A DNA stretch of 64,000 nt. It comes from Prillingera fragicola (taxonomy: Eukaryota; Basidiomycota; Tremellomycetes; Trichosporonales; Trichosporonaceae). Positions 21,613 through 32,236 of the stretch are shown piece after piece. Location of the stretch: the NCBI GenBank assembly GCA_002335605.1, contig BEDY01000002.1, forward strand, positions 868,001 to 932,000, read 5' to 3'. The position numbers and the translations under genes were made by a program. The notes beneath the pieces were generated by a model. That model was given only the letters and a program-made list of their open reading frames with translations. It ran no database searches and was not told the DNA's origin. The first letter of the stretch is position 1. Every line of letters begins with the position of its first letter.

Positions 21613-22959
21613 ATGTCTGCCGAAGCCGCTGTCGACCTCAAGAAGCCCGCTCCCGCCGCCGAGAAGGCCGAGAAGGAGGAGGAGAAGGGCCTCAGCAACG
21701 ACGTGTGAGCAGCTAGAGCCGGCGAGATCCGGTTGCGGTCGCGTGAGACTATGTGCTAATTCACTGCCTAGCCTGACCAAGTACACCACTGCCGGCCAGG
21801 CTCTCGGTGAGGTCCTCAAGAAGCTCGTTCCCAAGCTCGTCGCTGGCGAGAAGGTTCTCGAGCTCTCCATCGCGTACGTGCCTGCAATGCCCCAGTGTGG
21901 CTGTGGATCTGCCACTGACATTACAGTGGTGACAAGCTCGTCACTGAGACCGTCGCTCCTCTCTGGAACAAGGCCAAGAACGGTGTCAAGGTCCCCAAGG
22001 GTGTGTACCATGATTGAGGAAAGGAGTAGGCTAGAGGCTGATTGACAGGCTCCGCCTTCCCCACCTGTATCTCGGTTAACAACATTGTCTCGCACGTCTC
22101 GCCCCTCCACTCGGACCCCGAGATCGTCCTCAAGGACGGCGATGTTGTCAAGGTCCAGGTCGGTATCCACATGGACGGCTACCCCGTCGTTGCCGCCGAG
22201 ACCATTGTGATCGGCTCCAAGGTCGAGGGTGCTTCGGCCGACGTCATTGCTGCCGCATACAACGCCGCCCAGGCCGCCATGCGCACCATCAAGCCCGGAA
22301 ACAAGAACTGGGACGTCACCGAGGTCGTCGACAAGGTCGCCAAGGACTTTGAGTGCGTTCCCGTGGTCGGCATGCTCTCGTGCCAGCACGAGCAGAACGT
22401 CACCGACGGCAAGAAGCGCATCCTCCTCAACCCCACCCCCGACCTCAAGCGTGACCACGAGACTGTCACCTTTGAGGAGGGAGAGGTCTACGGTGTTGAC
22501 ATTCTTATTGTCAGCGGCACCGACGGCAAGGCCCGTCCTGAGGACTCGCGCACGTCGGTCTACAAGCGCTCAGAGGTCAACTACCAGCTCAAGATGAAGA
22601 CCTCGCGTGCCACCTTCTCCGAGATCCAGAAGAAGTCCGGTGCCTTCCCCTTCACCCTCCGCGCTCTTGAGGACGAGAAGCGCGCCCGCATGGGTGTTCA
22701 GGAGGCTGTCTCGCACGGTCTCCTCAAGCCTTACGAGGTTACCCAGACCGCCGCCGGCTCCATTGTTGCCGAGTTCTTCTTCACCATTGCCCTTCTCCCC
22801 GCCGGCCCCTTGCTTCTTTCGCCCGCTCCCGTCTGGTACTCGGCCGACAAGGTCAAGTCGAGCAAGTCTATCAAGGACGAGGACCTCCAGAAGCTTATCG
22901 CCGCCCCTCTGCGTGCCCCCAAGAAGAAGAAGTCCAAGACCAACGGCGCCTCGGCCTAA
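21613..22959 (+). CDS. Proliferation-associated protein 2G4/EBP1 family (M24 peptidase-like, inactive)
   Basis: Four exons (21613-21704, 21772-21873, 21927-22000, 22049-22959) give 392 residues. The M24/creatinase 'pita-bread' fold is recognisable: LTKYTTAGQALGEVLKKLVP, then GSAFPTCISVNNIVSHVSPL, VLKDGDVVKVQVGIHMDGYP, VAAETIVIG, LSCQHEQNV and GEVYGVDILIVSGTDG. At the positions where methionine aminopeptidases carry metal-binding Asp/His/Glu, EBP1-type proteins are substituted, so catalysis is not expected. The Lys-rich C-terminus (KKKKSKTNGASA) fits the nucleolar/ribosome-binding EBP1 (fission yeast 42-kDa curved-DNA-binding protein). Family role: ribosome association at the tunnel exit and growth-linked translation. 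The 5' end Lys/Glu-rich stretch matches the family. Confidence 0.9.
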
Positions 22960-23297
22960 GCTCGCTCGTGGAGCGTCCGCTGGAGGAAGTGAAGGAAGCA
23001 AGTGTGACGCAGGGTGCGTACATTTCCCCAATCTAGGCTAGCAGATGTATGCGGTTGAAGCAAAGCAAGTGAATGCTGCAGACAGGTGCTGGGTGCAGCA
23101 AGACACTCCTTTCTGGAACCGGCGGCAGAGTGTGCCGGAAATGGCCAGCCGTGCCTGGTGCCTGAACATGTTACACAATCAGCTGCATGCGGCCGTCAGT
23201 CTGTTGTCGCGGCATGGTTTCGAGCTCAGTTGTATATACCGCCCCCCGTTCGCATTCGGATGCGCACTCTTCTCCATTCTCTCTGCCAGTCTTGAAA
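22960..23297. promoter_or_regulatory. Promoter of the lipase gene, with a TATA box
   Basis: A 338-bp gap between two tandem plus-strand genes. GTATATACC at about 23231-23239 lies about 60 nt upstream of the lipase ATG, followed by a pyrimidine-rich leader (CTTCTCCATTCTCTCTGCC). Confidence 0.45.
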
Positions 23298-25261
23298 ATG
23301 ATTGCTACACCAGACGTTCACCTGGTCGTCCTCATCCACGGCCTCTGGGGTAAGCTTTACAGCGGTTACGCACGTTTCGCCACCCAGTCTAACAATTCAG
23401 GCAAGCCCTTCCACCTCAACGAGGCAAAGGAGGCCCTCGAGGCCGCTTGGGCGGACATAACTACCACCGACAGCGATATGGCAGACAGTGTGTCCAGCAC
23501 ATCGCCTGCGCCCGGCAAGCGCGATGAGCTCGTCGTCGTCGTGGCCGAGGGCATGACTGCCCAGCTCACCTACGATGGTGTCGACGTGTGCGCTAGCCGT
23601 GTCGCCTGGGAGGTGAGCGACATTGTGCTGCGTTACCCACGCTTTCCAAGCTGCAAAATTCTTGGGATCCTGGGAGGGAGAGCTCCTCCTGGGACAGTGC
23701 CATGCTGTGCATGGGTGCCATGGCGTTCCTTTCGGCTCGTCCCGAATTGCCTCTGACACACACAGGTTGACCAGCAAATTTCACGCCTGGAGGCTTCTGG
23801 ACGTCGTGTGTCCAAGTTTAGTGTGGTGAGTGGGAGGTTTCCAGTGTGTGTGGGAATCTTGCTGACGCGTGCAGCTGGGATATAGCCTTGGAGGTCGTGA
23901 GTAGATGGGCTAGCCAAGGACGATAAGCTCTGGGACTGCTTTGGAGATCTTGTCCTCATGGCCTGAAAGATTGCCGATAGCAGCATGCTGACATCGCAGT
24001 GGTCGCCCGTTACCTTCTTGGCCTGCTGGACGCTCGTTCGCCATCATTTTTCGACCAGCACGTCCCGGTGTCTTTCACCACTGTTGCGACACCCCACCTT
24101 GGTATTCCTCGCTACAGTGAGTGCAGATGCTTGGCTGGAACTGACACTCAGACACCCTCCTCTCCACTGCTCTTGGCTGGCTTGGTGGCCGGCTCATGTC
24201 GCGCACTGGCGAGCAGATTCATGTCGTTGATAGTTACTCTAGTTCGGACCCACGTCCCCTGCTCGAGATCATGGCGGATCCAAGTGAGTATTACTTTCAT
24301 GTTACAACAAACTGACATTTGCAGAGAAGGTCTTCCACAAGGCGCTTCACCGCTTTCGACACGTCCACATCTTTGCAAACGTTGTCAACGACGTCACCGT
24401 GCCGTACCCGTCCGCAGCGATTGAAACGGAGGATCCCTTCGTGATGTGGTCTGAGCGCGGTCTGATTGTCGAGGCCGACGACATTGGAATGGTGTCCAAG
24501 TGGGAGGTGCCAGAGGTTGCGCCTCGCAAACGCAAGAACATTGCATGGCGCTTGGGCACTCTTCCCCCTGTTCTTCGCTTTCGTTGGCCTTTCAACTACG
24601 TGAGCTGGCATCTAGCAGCTGCAACTGACTGGCGCAGCTTATTATCGCACTCTTTCCTATTCTCGTTCCCATTATCACTCTCCTGATTGTCATCCGCTTC
24701 TCTCTGGACACCAACCGCTCTCGTATTCGACTTCAACGCCTCGCTCGTACGGCTGTCCATTCTTCTGGCACAACCAGCCCTCGGTCTGAGGCCGCGTCTC
24801 CCGAGTCACCTTCCTCTCCTGCCTCGCCGATCCCCTCGGCTCTTGGTCTGTCAATTGACGGTCTGCGTGCAGTTATCCGCGAGGTTGAGCGCAGCTTTGA
24901 GCAGGATCTCATCCACGCTGCCGACCACGCCGACGCTACCGACATTGGCCGCACGGACACACTGTCGGTGCACGAGGACACGGGCAAGGAGTACGACGAC
25001 GATGTGAAGGACCCGCCCATTCCCCAGCCCAAGCCATTGCTCAAGGCTATTCTCAACGATCAGCAACTCCGCATGGTCCACTGGCTCAACGCCCTCGACC
25101 CCGTCAAGCATCTCGTGTGGTTCCCCGAGGTCGCTAACTCGCACGCCGTGATTATTGCTCGTGACCCGGCTCACTTTCCCGTCCATGCGCGCGGCCGTGC
25201 TGTGCTCAAGATATGGGCCGAGACTGTCACTCGTGAGGCCGATGAGGCTCGCGCCTTTTAA
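23298..25261 (+). CDS. Rog1/Lpl1-type serine lipase (DUF676 family)
   Basis: Eight exons (23298-23349, 23401-23612, 23766-23825, 23875-23896, 24000-24116, 24152-24283, 24325-24599, 24638-25261) give 497 residues. Exon 4 is only 22 nt and codes for the nucleophile elbow: LGYSLGGLVARYLLG reads through only after splicing. The opening HLVVLIHGLWGKPFHL is the DUF676 oxyanion-hole signature. Further family markers: FFDQHVPVSFTTVATPHLGIP, EQIHVVDSYS, ALHRFRHVHIFANVVNDVTV and, at the end, ARGRAVLKIWAET. A hydrophobic stretch at about 294-312 (LIIALFPILVPIITLLIVI) could anchor it to ER or lipid-droplet membrane. Yeast Lpl1 is a lipid-droplet phospholipase and Rog1 a monoacylglycerol lipase; the substrate here is unknown. 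The catalytic Asp (VNDVTVP) and a C-terminal His (SNSHAVIIARD or PAHFPVHARG region) are plausible. Confidence 0.85.
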
Positions 25262-25483
25262 GCGTAGACTTTAAAACTGTCGCCCAGACTTGGATCCCAT
25301 ACGACCCACAACTGTAGAATAATGCTTTCCCTTACATAATAGGCAATAACCCTTGAGGCCAGATGTTCTTTGTAGATGACAGGAGACTGATGCATAGATG
25401 CTATGTTCACACGGCAATATAGGGAGGGAGGGAGGTACAACTGCGGTGGAGACGTACAAGTAACAAACTTTGTCGTTTCGGGT

Positions 25484-27096
25484 CTAAAGGAAAGGCTCGG
25501 ATCGCGAGCGAGCGTGAGCATAGCCATAGCGGCGGCGGCGCGTCTCTTCCACTGTCTATTAGCGGCGTCGCACAGGAGGACCTACTGAGGCGCTTGGACT
25601 CGAGGGTGAGCTCGTTTGAGTCGACACTGTGGGACTTGTCGAGTATCGCGCCAAGATCTGAGTAGTCAGCAGCACGCCAGAGGACGGTATGTACTTTTGA
25701 TGGGAGTAGCACAGTTTGATTGAGTTGGTGTGGCGCTCTGCTGGTCAGCTAGCTCACATACTCTGTACTCACAGCAGCACGCTCTATCTCGAGTACGGCG
25801 TTCCTGACGCGGCCGGGCGTAGTTGGGGTCTTTGGGGTAGGAGGGGATGGAATTGAGACATTGCGAGGCTTTGAGCGAATCGGCTCAAAGCTGCGGCCTG
25901 AAGGAACAAATGCCGGGGTATGGGCGACGGGTGGGTGTGACTTTTTGTGGAGGTGCTTGTCTGTGGCAATGACTCGGCGAGACTCGGCCCGTATGGCTGG
26001 GGTGCGGCGCAGCGCAGAGTCCGAGCTGGTAACAGGCTGAGAGCGGGTGCGGCGATGCGCCGTAGTGTTCTCCGTTGTGCCGCACTCTTCAAAGAGTTCG
26101 TCAAAGAGGCGGTCAATCTCACGCTGGAAAGATGGCTTGGACACGTTATTGGCAGCGAAGTTGAGGCCCAAAGGGCTGTTAGGCTTGTCGTGGTCGCCCA
26201 TGGGGGAAGGCATGGCCGATGACTGAGCACTGTCATCCTCCGTTAGGGAAGGGGGAGGCTTTCGCTTGATGCGAAAGCGAGCAGACGACACCGAGTCGTT
26301 GGCAGAGACAGGAGAGCTGGAGCCCGCATTGAGGGAGTTGCGACGAGAGACGACGTGAAGGGGTGGTGGAGGGGTGCCTGTGCCGGTCGACGGACGCGGA
26401 CCAAGCTTGGAGCGTGACTTGGCCAGGAATGGCTCGAGTTGGTCGTTCTTCAGACGTTGAATGGAGGGAGCCTGCCCAAAACCGCGGGGGGAAGAGGAAG
26501 AGGGTGGGAGGGACATGTGTCGCTCATGAGAGCGCTGCGACAGGTGTGGCGAGCTCTGCTTGCGTGCGTCTGCAAACAGAGTGGGACGAGACCGCGCCAC
26601 CGGTATGCTATGCATGGCCCGAAGAGGAGGACGACTGAGCGGGGAAGGTGACCGGGGCTGCATGATGGGAGTGCAGCTGGAGGCACGAGCGCGGGGTGAG
26701 CTGCTCTCGACTGCACGCTCAGCAAGTGCCACTTCTTTGCCACTCACAAGATACATTGCACTCCTCGGGCAGGGACGGCGAACGACCGACGTGCTTGACG
26801 TGCAGAAAGTCACCAGACCCAGGCGTACCCATGTGTTCAGTGGTGGGCCCCAGAGGAGTGCTAATATCAGACGAGCTGATACCACGCGAAGGCCCTCGCG
26901 AGCTGGAGAAGGCGCGGGACAGCTTGGACGCAAGAGATCCAGTACGTGACGGCGTACGCTTGTGATCGATTCTGCGAGGTTCTTCATGAGTTGGAGCAAT
27001 GTATTCAATGCCACTTGAAGAAGATCCAGCCTTGAACGGGTGGTCGTCCTTGCGGCGCTGATCAAACGAGCTGGCGCGACTGAGGAGGCCCCGCAT
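25484..27096 (-). CDS. Ser-rich protein of unknown function (C-terminus uncertain)
   Basis: Proposed exons 26748-27096, 25773-26710, 25695-25737, 25586-25657, 25484-25551 give about 489 residues. Exons 1 and 2 are well supported by frame and splice sites. The last three are short and their phases were chosen to avoid stops. I do not recognise the family. The sequence is Ser/Pro/Arg-rich and probably disordered, with many phospho-site-like patches (RASSFDQRRKDDHP, GRSPSLPEE, PSPPTPKTPTTPGRVRNAVL). The only helix-like conserved-looking pieces are FQREIDRLFDELFEECG and, in the short exons, LGAILDKSHSVDSNELTLES. The paired SPSPPTPKTPTTP motifs would suit CDK/MAPK phosphorylation, which is inference. 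If the last intron is not used, the frame instead runs on to a stop at about 25407. Confidence 0.5.
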
Positions 27097-27389
27097 GGTC
27101 GTGACGGCAACCGTGGAGCAAGGGAAGGGAGAGGTGATTGAGGAAGCGAAGTTGTATCTCGATGTGCAAGCAGTATAGGCAAGATTGGTGAGGAAGGGGG
27201 ATGTTGTAAAGTCGAGAGGAGTGAAGAATCACGACAAAGTGCGAGTGTTGCATGGCGGAGATCCTTTGGACGCCCAAGTTACAAAACAGCACCCACCGAA
27301 ATCATCTCCGCAAACTCACTGCAGTGAGGATATGCTCAGTCCATGCTAATGCACAACAATGTAAGAAACAACAAACGTATATACTCCCT
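27097..27389. other. Short intergenic region
   Basis: A 293-bp gap between two minus-strand genes; nothing recognised. Confidence 0.4.
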
Positions 27390-28662
27390 CTACACGTTGA
27401 GAAGAATCTCCTCGAGCGCATCGTCAATCTCTGTTCTCCTTCGTCGTGCCGCATGGCGCGGATCCTGCTCTAGTCGCCGTGCACGTTCTGCTCGTTCCTG
27501 CGCTGAGCCGTCAATTGCATACAAAATGCCCTCTCCTGGGCGTCGAACCCGCACACGATGTCGAACGGCCAGCTCCCATGCGCCTGCCACGTTCTCGGGC
27601 ATGCAGTACCACGCCTCGGCGCCTGGACCAAGCATGGCGGTCGCAGTTGGTGGTTCACCAGCACGCAGATTCCAGGTAGCCACACCACCTGGCCCTCCCC
27701 CGAGACCGCGGCGCGCCGAGCGAGTGAATGGCGCACTGTCGTCTATGCGCGAGTCTCCTGACCCACGCATGGCCCTCTGGTACTCGTGCAATCGGATGCG
27801 CCAGCCTGAGGGCACATCAAAGTCACCAGCCAGCAAGCGGTGCGTTTGAGTGAGGACGGCGAGTGCGGCGGTAGCGCGGGCTGTGAGGGCAGTCGTGACC
27901 TCTGGGTTCATGGCGAGTGCGGCAATAAGATTTGAGATGTGTGTCTCCAAAGGCGGGTGAATGTGAGTGAGCGCGAGCAGGTAGCGCAGATCAGAAATGT
28001 AGGTATTGGGCACGAGAGCAGTTCGTGACAGGCCGATGGGAGGTGGCTCCAGATCGTCCACAGCTAGTGGCGTCGAGCATGCAAACAGATCGAGCTGGAG
28101 TCAGGCTGTGGTTCTTTCTCATGGTACTCACAAGCCAGACTGGTGCGTCGTGACGGTCGTCATCCCGCACCCAAAGGAGGAGCGGGGCACGCTCCAAGCT
28201 CTTCTCAGCACGCGCGATCTCGTTCCGCAGTTTGATCTGGACAGGCGGCGGGGCGTCCTCAAGACCAGTAATAACGAGGGCCTCGCAAAAGGTCTCTAAA
28301 GACGCGTCCGAGGTCATGCTAGAGCTGCTAAGATGGAGGACACGCGAGTCGAGACCAAACACTGATTCGGCGAGCTATACCCCGGATTAGTGACTGATCA
28401 CAGTCGCTCCCACTGAACTCACCGCGCAAGTTATCCGTACCGCCCTAGACATGCTCGACTGCGACATGTGCGAGCGGCCGGTGAGCACGTCAATCACTAC
28501 GCCTCCCTGCCTGGCAATGAGTGCCATTAGAAGAACCGCGACGAGCCCCCCATCGGGCTCCCACCCGCGCAGCTCCGGGGCGTGGGCGAGCGCCTCGACC
28601 AGCAGCAGGGTGAACATCGGGCTCCCTGGCTGGGGCAGGTCGAGGTCCGGGCCGGAAAGCAT
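27390..28662 (-). CDS. Unknown protein resembling a Mg-chelatase AAA-lid region, without P-loop
   Basis: Three exons (28423-28662, 28132-28374, 27390-28094; all junctions phase 0) give 395 residues. The middle block has SDLRYLLALTHIHPPLETHI followed by NLIAALAMNPEVTTALTARA and ALAVLTQTHRLLAGDFDVPS. This resembles the helical lid of Mg-chelatase/RavA-type AAA proteins (helices with HIHPP.. and a final GDFDVPSGW in place of ..V.P.DV). No Walker A (GxxxxGKT) or Walker B is visible, so an ATPase role is not supported. The N-terminal part (MFTLLLVEALAHAPELRGWE, VVIDVLTGRSHMSQSSMSRA) is hydrophobic/helical. The C-terminus is Arg/Glu-rich (ERARRLEQDPRHAARRRRTE). The similarity is from memory of motif shape only. 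Confidence 0.45.
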
Positions 28663-28835
28663 GGTGCGCGATCGTCAATGCTAGCCGTCGGTGGGGGTTG
28701 CTGGCAGATGCGGCGACACCAACGGTGGGAGGGATACAGGAACCGACCTCCACCGGGTACATCCACCTAAAGTTGAGCCCCGGCTGACAAGTGGTGCGCA
28801 CGGGCAGATTGCCTTTGCCGTCCTCACACACCACC
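28663..28835. promoter_or_regulatory. Short divergent promoter
   Basis: Only 173 bp separate the start codon of the minus-strand unknown gene and the plus-strand Rex4-like exonuclease. Both core promoters must lie within or overlap the coding ends. No TATA element seen in the gap. Confidence 0.45.
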
Positions 28836-29586
28836 ATGACAGTCGACCTGGAGCGATATGTCGCTATCGGCAAGTATATACCCGCACTTATGCTTCTGCT
28901 GATTCCCAGACTGCGAAATGGTGGGTTGCCGGACATCACAGGCACTCGCCCGGTACGCGGTTCATTTGTGCAGACATTCTGACAGCATGAAGAATCGCGG
29001 CCGTCGATCACACTGGCGCAGTGCTATACCACTCATACGTATTTACGCACCACAACCACGTCAAGGACTATCGCACAGAGAGTGAGGAGCCCGGATAGCG
29101 CCCACTGACGGCAGCGAGTGGCATCAGTCCCGGAGACCTTGATGGCGGCAAGTGGCCCTGCGTTGACATATCTAACTCTCCAGCCCCAACGTTTGAACAA
29201 GTCCGCGCCAAAGTCCAAGCCCTGCTCAAGGGAAAGATTGTCGTCGGTCACGCGCTGTTCAACGACCTCGCAGCCCTCAAGTACCGGCACGTATATGAGG
29301 ACTGCCGCGACACGGCGCTCTTCTACCCGCTCCGCCGGCGCATGAACATTGTCTACGAGGGGCAGTATCCGTCCCTCCGCTCGCTCACCAGAGAGGTACT
29401 CGGGCGGGAGATACAGCAGGACCAGCATTCGCCTGTGAGTGTTGTGTGCCTAATGCGGGTCTCGAAAAGCTGACGGCCCAGATTGAGGATGCCCGTGCGA
29501 CCATGGCGCTCTTCCTCACCGTCCGCGAAGAGTACGAGGCTGGCCTTGCGAATGACGAAGACGTCGTTGCCGCTGTGCCCTCGTAA
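28836..29586 (+). CDS. REX4: Rex4/ISG20-type DEDDh 3'-5' exonuclease, minimal form
   Basis: Six exons (28836-28869, 28910-28952, 28993-29081, 29115-29147, 29184-29434, 29482-29586) give 184 residues. DEDDh motifs: YVAIDCEMVG (ExoI, Asp/Glu, residues about 12/14), GHALFNDL (ExoII Asp), QDQHSPIEDARATM (ExoIII His and Asp). The line KDYRTETSGISPGDL matches Rex4 YRT..SGI. Two introns start with GC rather than GT: 28870-28909 (G|GCAAGTAT) and 29148-29183 (G|GCAAGTGG). Both are needed to restore family sequence, DCEMV and GDLDGAPTFEQV. Rex4 proteins process pre-rRNA in the nucleolus. This copy starts almost directly at the catalytic domain and lacks the usual basic N-terminal extension, unless an upstream exon was missed. 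Confidence 0.85.
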
Positions 29587-29804
29587 GCGGCCAACGTATA
29601 TGAACCATAGCTGACGGAAAGCTCTGCTGCCCAGTGGTACTACTGAGCCTCACTTCATACCCTGCATCACAGACTTTGTAATAGTAGCATCCCTACGTCA
29701 CAAGCGAGCCAGCTGTCCGCGCCGCTCGAAACATAAACATTGTGCATGACAGAAAGCAGCAGTTACAACGACCGAGCATCGACTCGGTCGGGGTCATCCA
29801 TTCC

Positions 29805-32236
29805 CTACTCGCCGCCCTTGAGACGCTCGCCCTCTGCCACCTTCTTGTCGTCATGGGAAATCTTGCCGCTCAGCATCTTCATCTCTCCCTTGAGCTTGCT
29901 CAGGAGGCCCACCTTGCGGCGGCTCGCCGAAGAGCTCGAGCTCGCGGTACGCTGGTGGTTGGCCGCGGGGCTGGCCTTGGTGGCGGCCGTGTGCGTGGCC
30001 CCGCTCTTGCCGAAAGGGCCGTTACCGTTGCCGCTCGTGGCAGCAGTGGCCGCAGGCATGGGGGAGGCTGGGTTTTGGGAAACTTTGGACGAGGACGTGG
30101 GAGGTTTGGCAGCAGCCGCGCCGGCAGGCAGAGCAGCCGCACCTACCGACGACTGGCGCCCGTGATTCTCCTCGGCGTTAAAGGCCGCCTCGCGTGGGTC
30201 CGCGGACGTGGCAGCACCAGCCACAGCGCCCAACTCCTCGGGGTTGGAATATGATGTCTTGTGGTCCTTGCCCTGGAAGGCGGCGGCCTCTTCGGGAGAC
30301 ATCTTGTCGGCAATAGCCTTGGCCTCCTCATCGTCGTTGGCGTACGATGCGTGATGGGCCTTGTGGCCAGCGGCTGCAACGCCAGCACCTGCAACACCAG
30401 CGACCCCAGCCACACCGGAGGCACTGGTGCCATCAGGAGTTGCAGAAGCACGAACAGGAGTAGATGAGGCGGCAGGAGTTTGGAAAGGCGTAGACTCTGG
30501 AGACGCTGTTGGCTCGGCCGCGCCAGAATCGCTAGTGTCCATGTCACCGACGTTGAGAGCATGTGTCGTCTCGTGCGGGCCGTCATGCTGAGGTTCAGGG
30601 TATGATCCGACCTCTCGCGAGGTGGCAGGATGGTCGCTGACTGCGGGATCCCCGACGGCAGCAGTGGTCGGCAATGGGGCCTCCTCGTTGGGCGAAAAGG
30701 AGCCGCTCAGAGGTGACGAGACGGCGGGAATGGCGGCCATGACTCCAGTCTTGACTTTGTTGGAAGGGTACTGCGTGGGACTACCAGCGGGGGACATGCC
30801 TTCGGTGCCAGAACGAATTGCTGTGATAGAGGTGGTGGATGCAGCGGCCTCGTTGCCGCGCATGGTATTGGGTTGACCAGCCGAGTCGGGGTTACGAAGG
30901 GGCGTGCTAGAGCCAGCGGGAGAGCCAGGCGCCTCAAGCGTGGAGTGGGTAGAGAGGCCGCTGGGCGTTGTTGGACGCTCCACTTGGGGAGATACAGGCT
31001 CGCGGTCATTGGGACGACCCTCCTTGCCGCCAATGATGGCGGTAACCGAGGCCGACGACACGGCACGTTCCGCCCCACGTTCAGTGTCACTGGCAACCTT
31101 GAGTGCAGACGCCGCTGCCGCACCGCCAGCAACCGCGCCCCCTGCTGCCATCGCTCCGACCGACAACGGCGGGCGCTCGCTACCATCCGCAGCGAGTTCG
31201 GGCTCGCGGAATGTTGGCACATTGGAGTCGCCCCGGGTGGCGTCGGCAAAGCCAACACTACTCTTGGGTGTGTCCGTGCTCTTGGGTGTGCCTGTGGGGA
31301 AAGGAGGGCCGCCCGATGACGGCGTTTCGGTCCCAGGGAAAGCATGCGCAGGAGCAGGAACTTGAGCCTCGCGCCCAGAGAAGTCTGGCGCTTTGGCTTC
31401 ACTTGCACCAGCAGCAACCGCGCCAGCAGCGACAGCAATCGCAGCTCCAGTGACCGCCGCATCACCAGCGCCACCTGCAGGCGCGCTTGCGGGCACACGA
31501 GTCCCCTGCAGCTGGGCGTCCACATGAGGACCACCATGCGCTGCGGCGCCGTCCGAAACGCCCACAAGCGCACCCTCGAGGGACCTTCCGGTCGTGGTGT
31601 GGGTTGCCGCCGGCGTCTCGTCGGGGAAGGTGACGCCGTCGTCGATGAAGAACACGGTCGTATCAGGATCAAGCGACACGGCCTGGACGTCGCTCGTGGG
31701 GTCGGGAGTCAATGCTCGCGGCGCCGCTGGCGGCTTTGCCGTGGACGACGCTGCGTCGCGTGACGAGTCGGCCAGCTGGCCGGAGGCGGCGAATGTTTCA
31801 CGCGGCTGCTGCTGCTGCGTGGCCGCCGAGGGAACGGCGAGCGCTGACCCGTTTGTCGAGCTGGGATCAACTACGGTCTGTGGACGTGAATGCGCGAGGG
31901 CAACGTTGTCGAAAGCCTTGCCGAGGTCGTCGGAGAATGATGAAGACAGCTGCCCACCGGCGCCTGAGACGGTGTCAGTAAGCTACGGGCTGCGGATGAC
32001 TTGAGCCAGCCATTCGCACCTGGACTGGGGACCCTCGCAGGCTCTGTGCCATAGACGTCACGCCTTTCTGCGAGCGCGGCACGAGTCATGCCAGGAGTAT
32101 TGGGATTGCCGGTCGGTATGTTGGCCGACGCCCCCGGGCGCTGTCCGCTTGCACTCGAGGGAAGGCCGCTGCTGTTGTCGCCAAACTCAAACGAGGGCAG
32201 TTGGACTGGATTGGACGGTAACCTGGATTTGCTCAT
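29805..32236 (-). CDS. Ala/Ser/Gly-rich protein of unknown function, 791 aa
   Basis: Two exons (32020-32236, 29805-31963) with a 56-nt intron give 791 residues. Long low-complexity, probably disordered stretches are rich in Ala, Ser, Thr, Pro and Gly, with several poly-Ala patches (AAAASALK, AVAAGAVAAGASEA). The more conserved-looking parts are the N-terminus (LPSFEFGDNSSGLPSS), the segment HKAHHASYANDDEEAKAIAD followed by MSPEEAAAFQGKDHKTSYSN, and the C-terminus SRRKVGLLSKLKGEMKMLSG, KISHDDKKVAEGERLKGGE. The C-terminal motif (KLKGEMKMLSGKI..KxxEGxRL) is a pattern I have seen in other uncharacterised fungal proteins, but no function is known to me. No signal peptide or transmembrane helix. 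Confidence 0.65.

Noticed and set aside
31980..32004. 23-nt intron option in the Ala/Ser-rich gene
   Set aside because: It would keep the frame, but a 56-nt intron (31964-32019) with a good GTGCGA donor and the same acceptor also works and is far more plausible.
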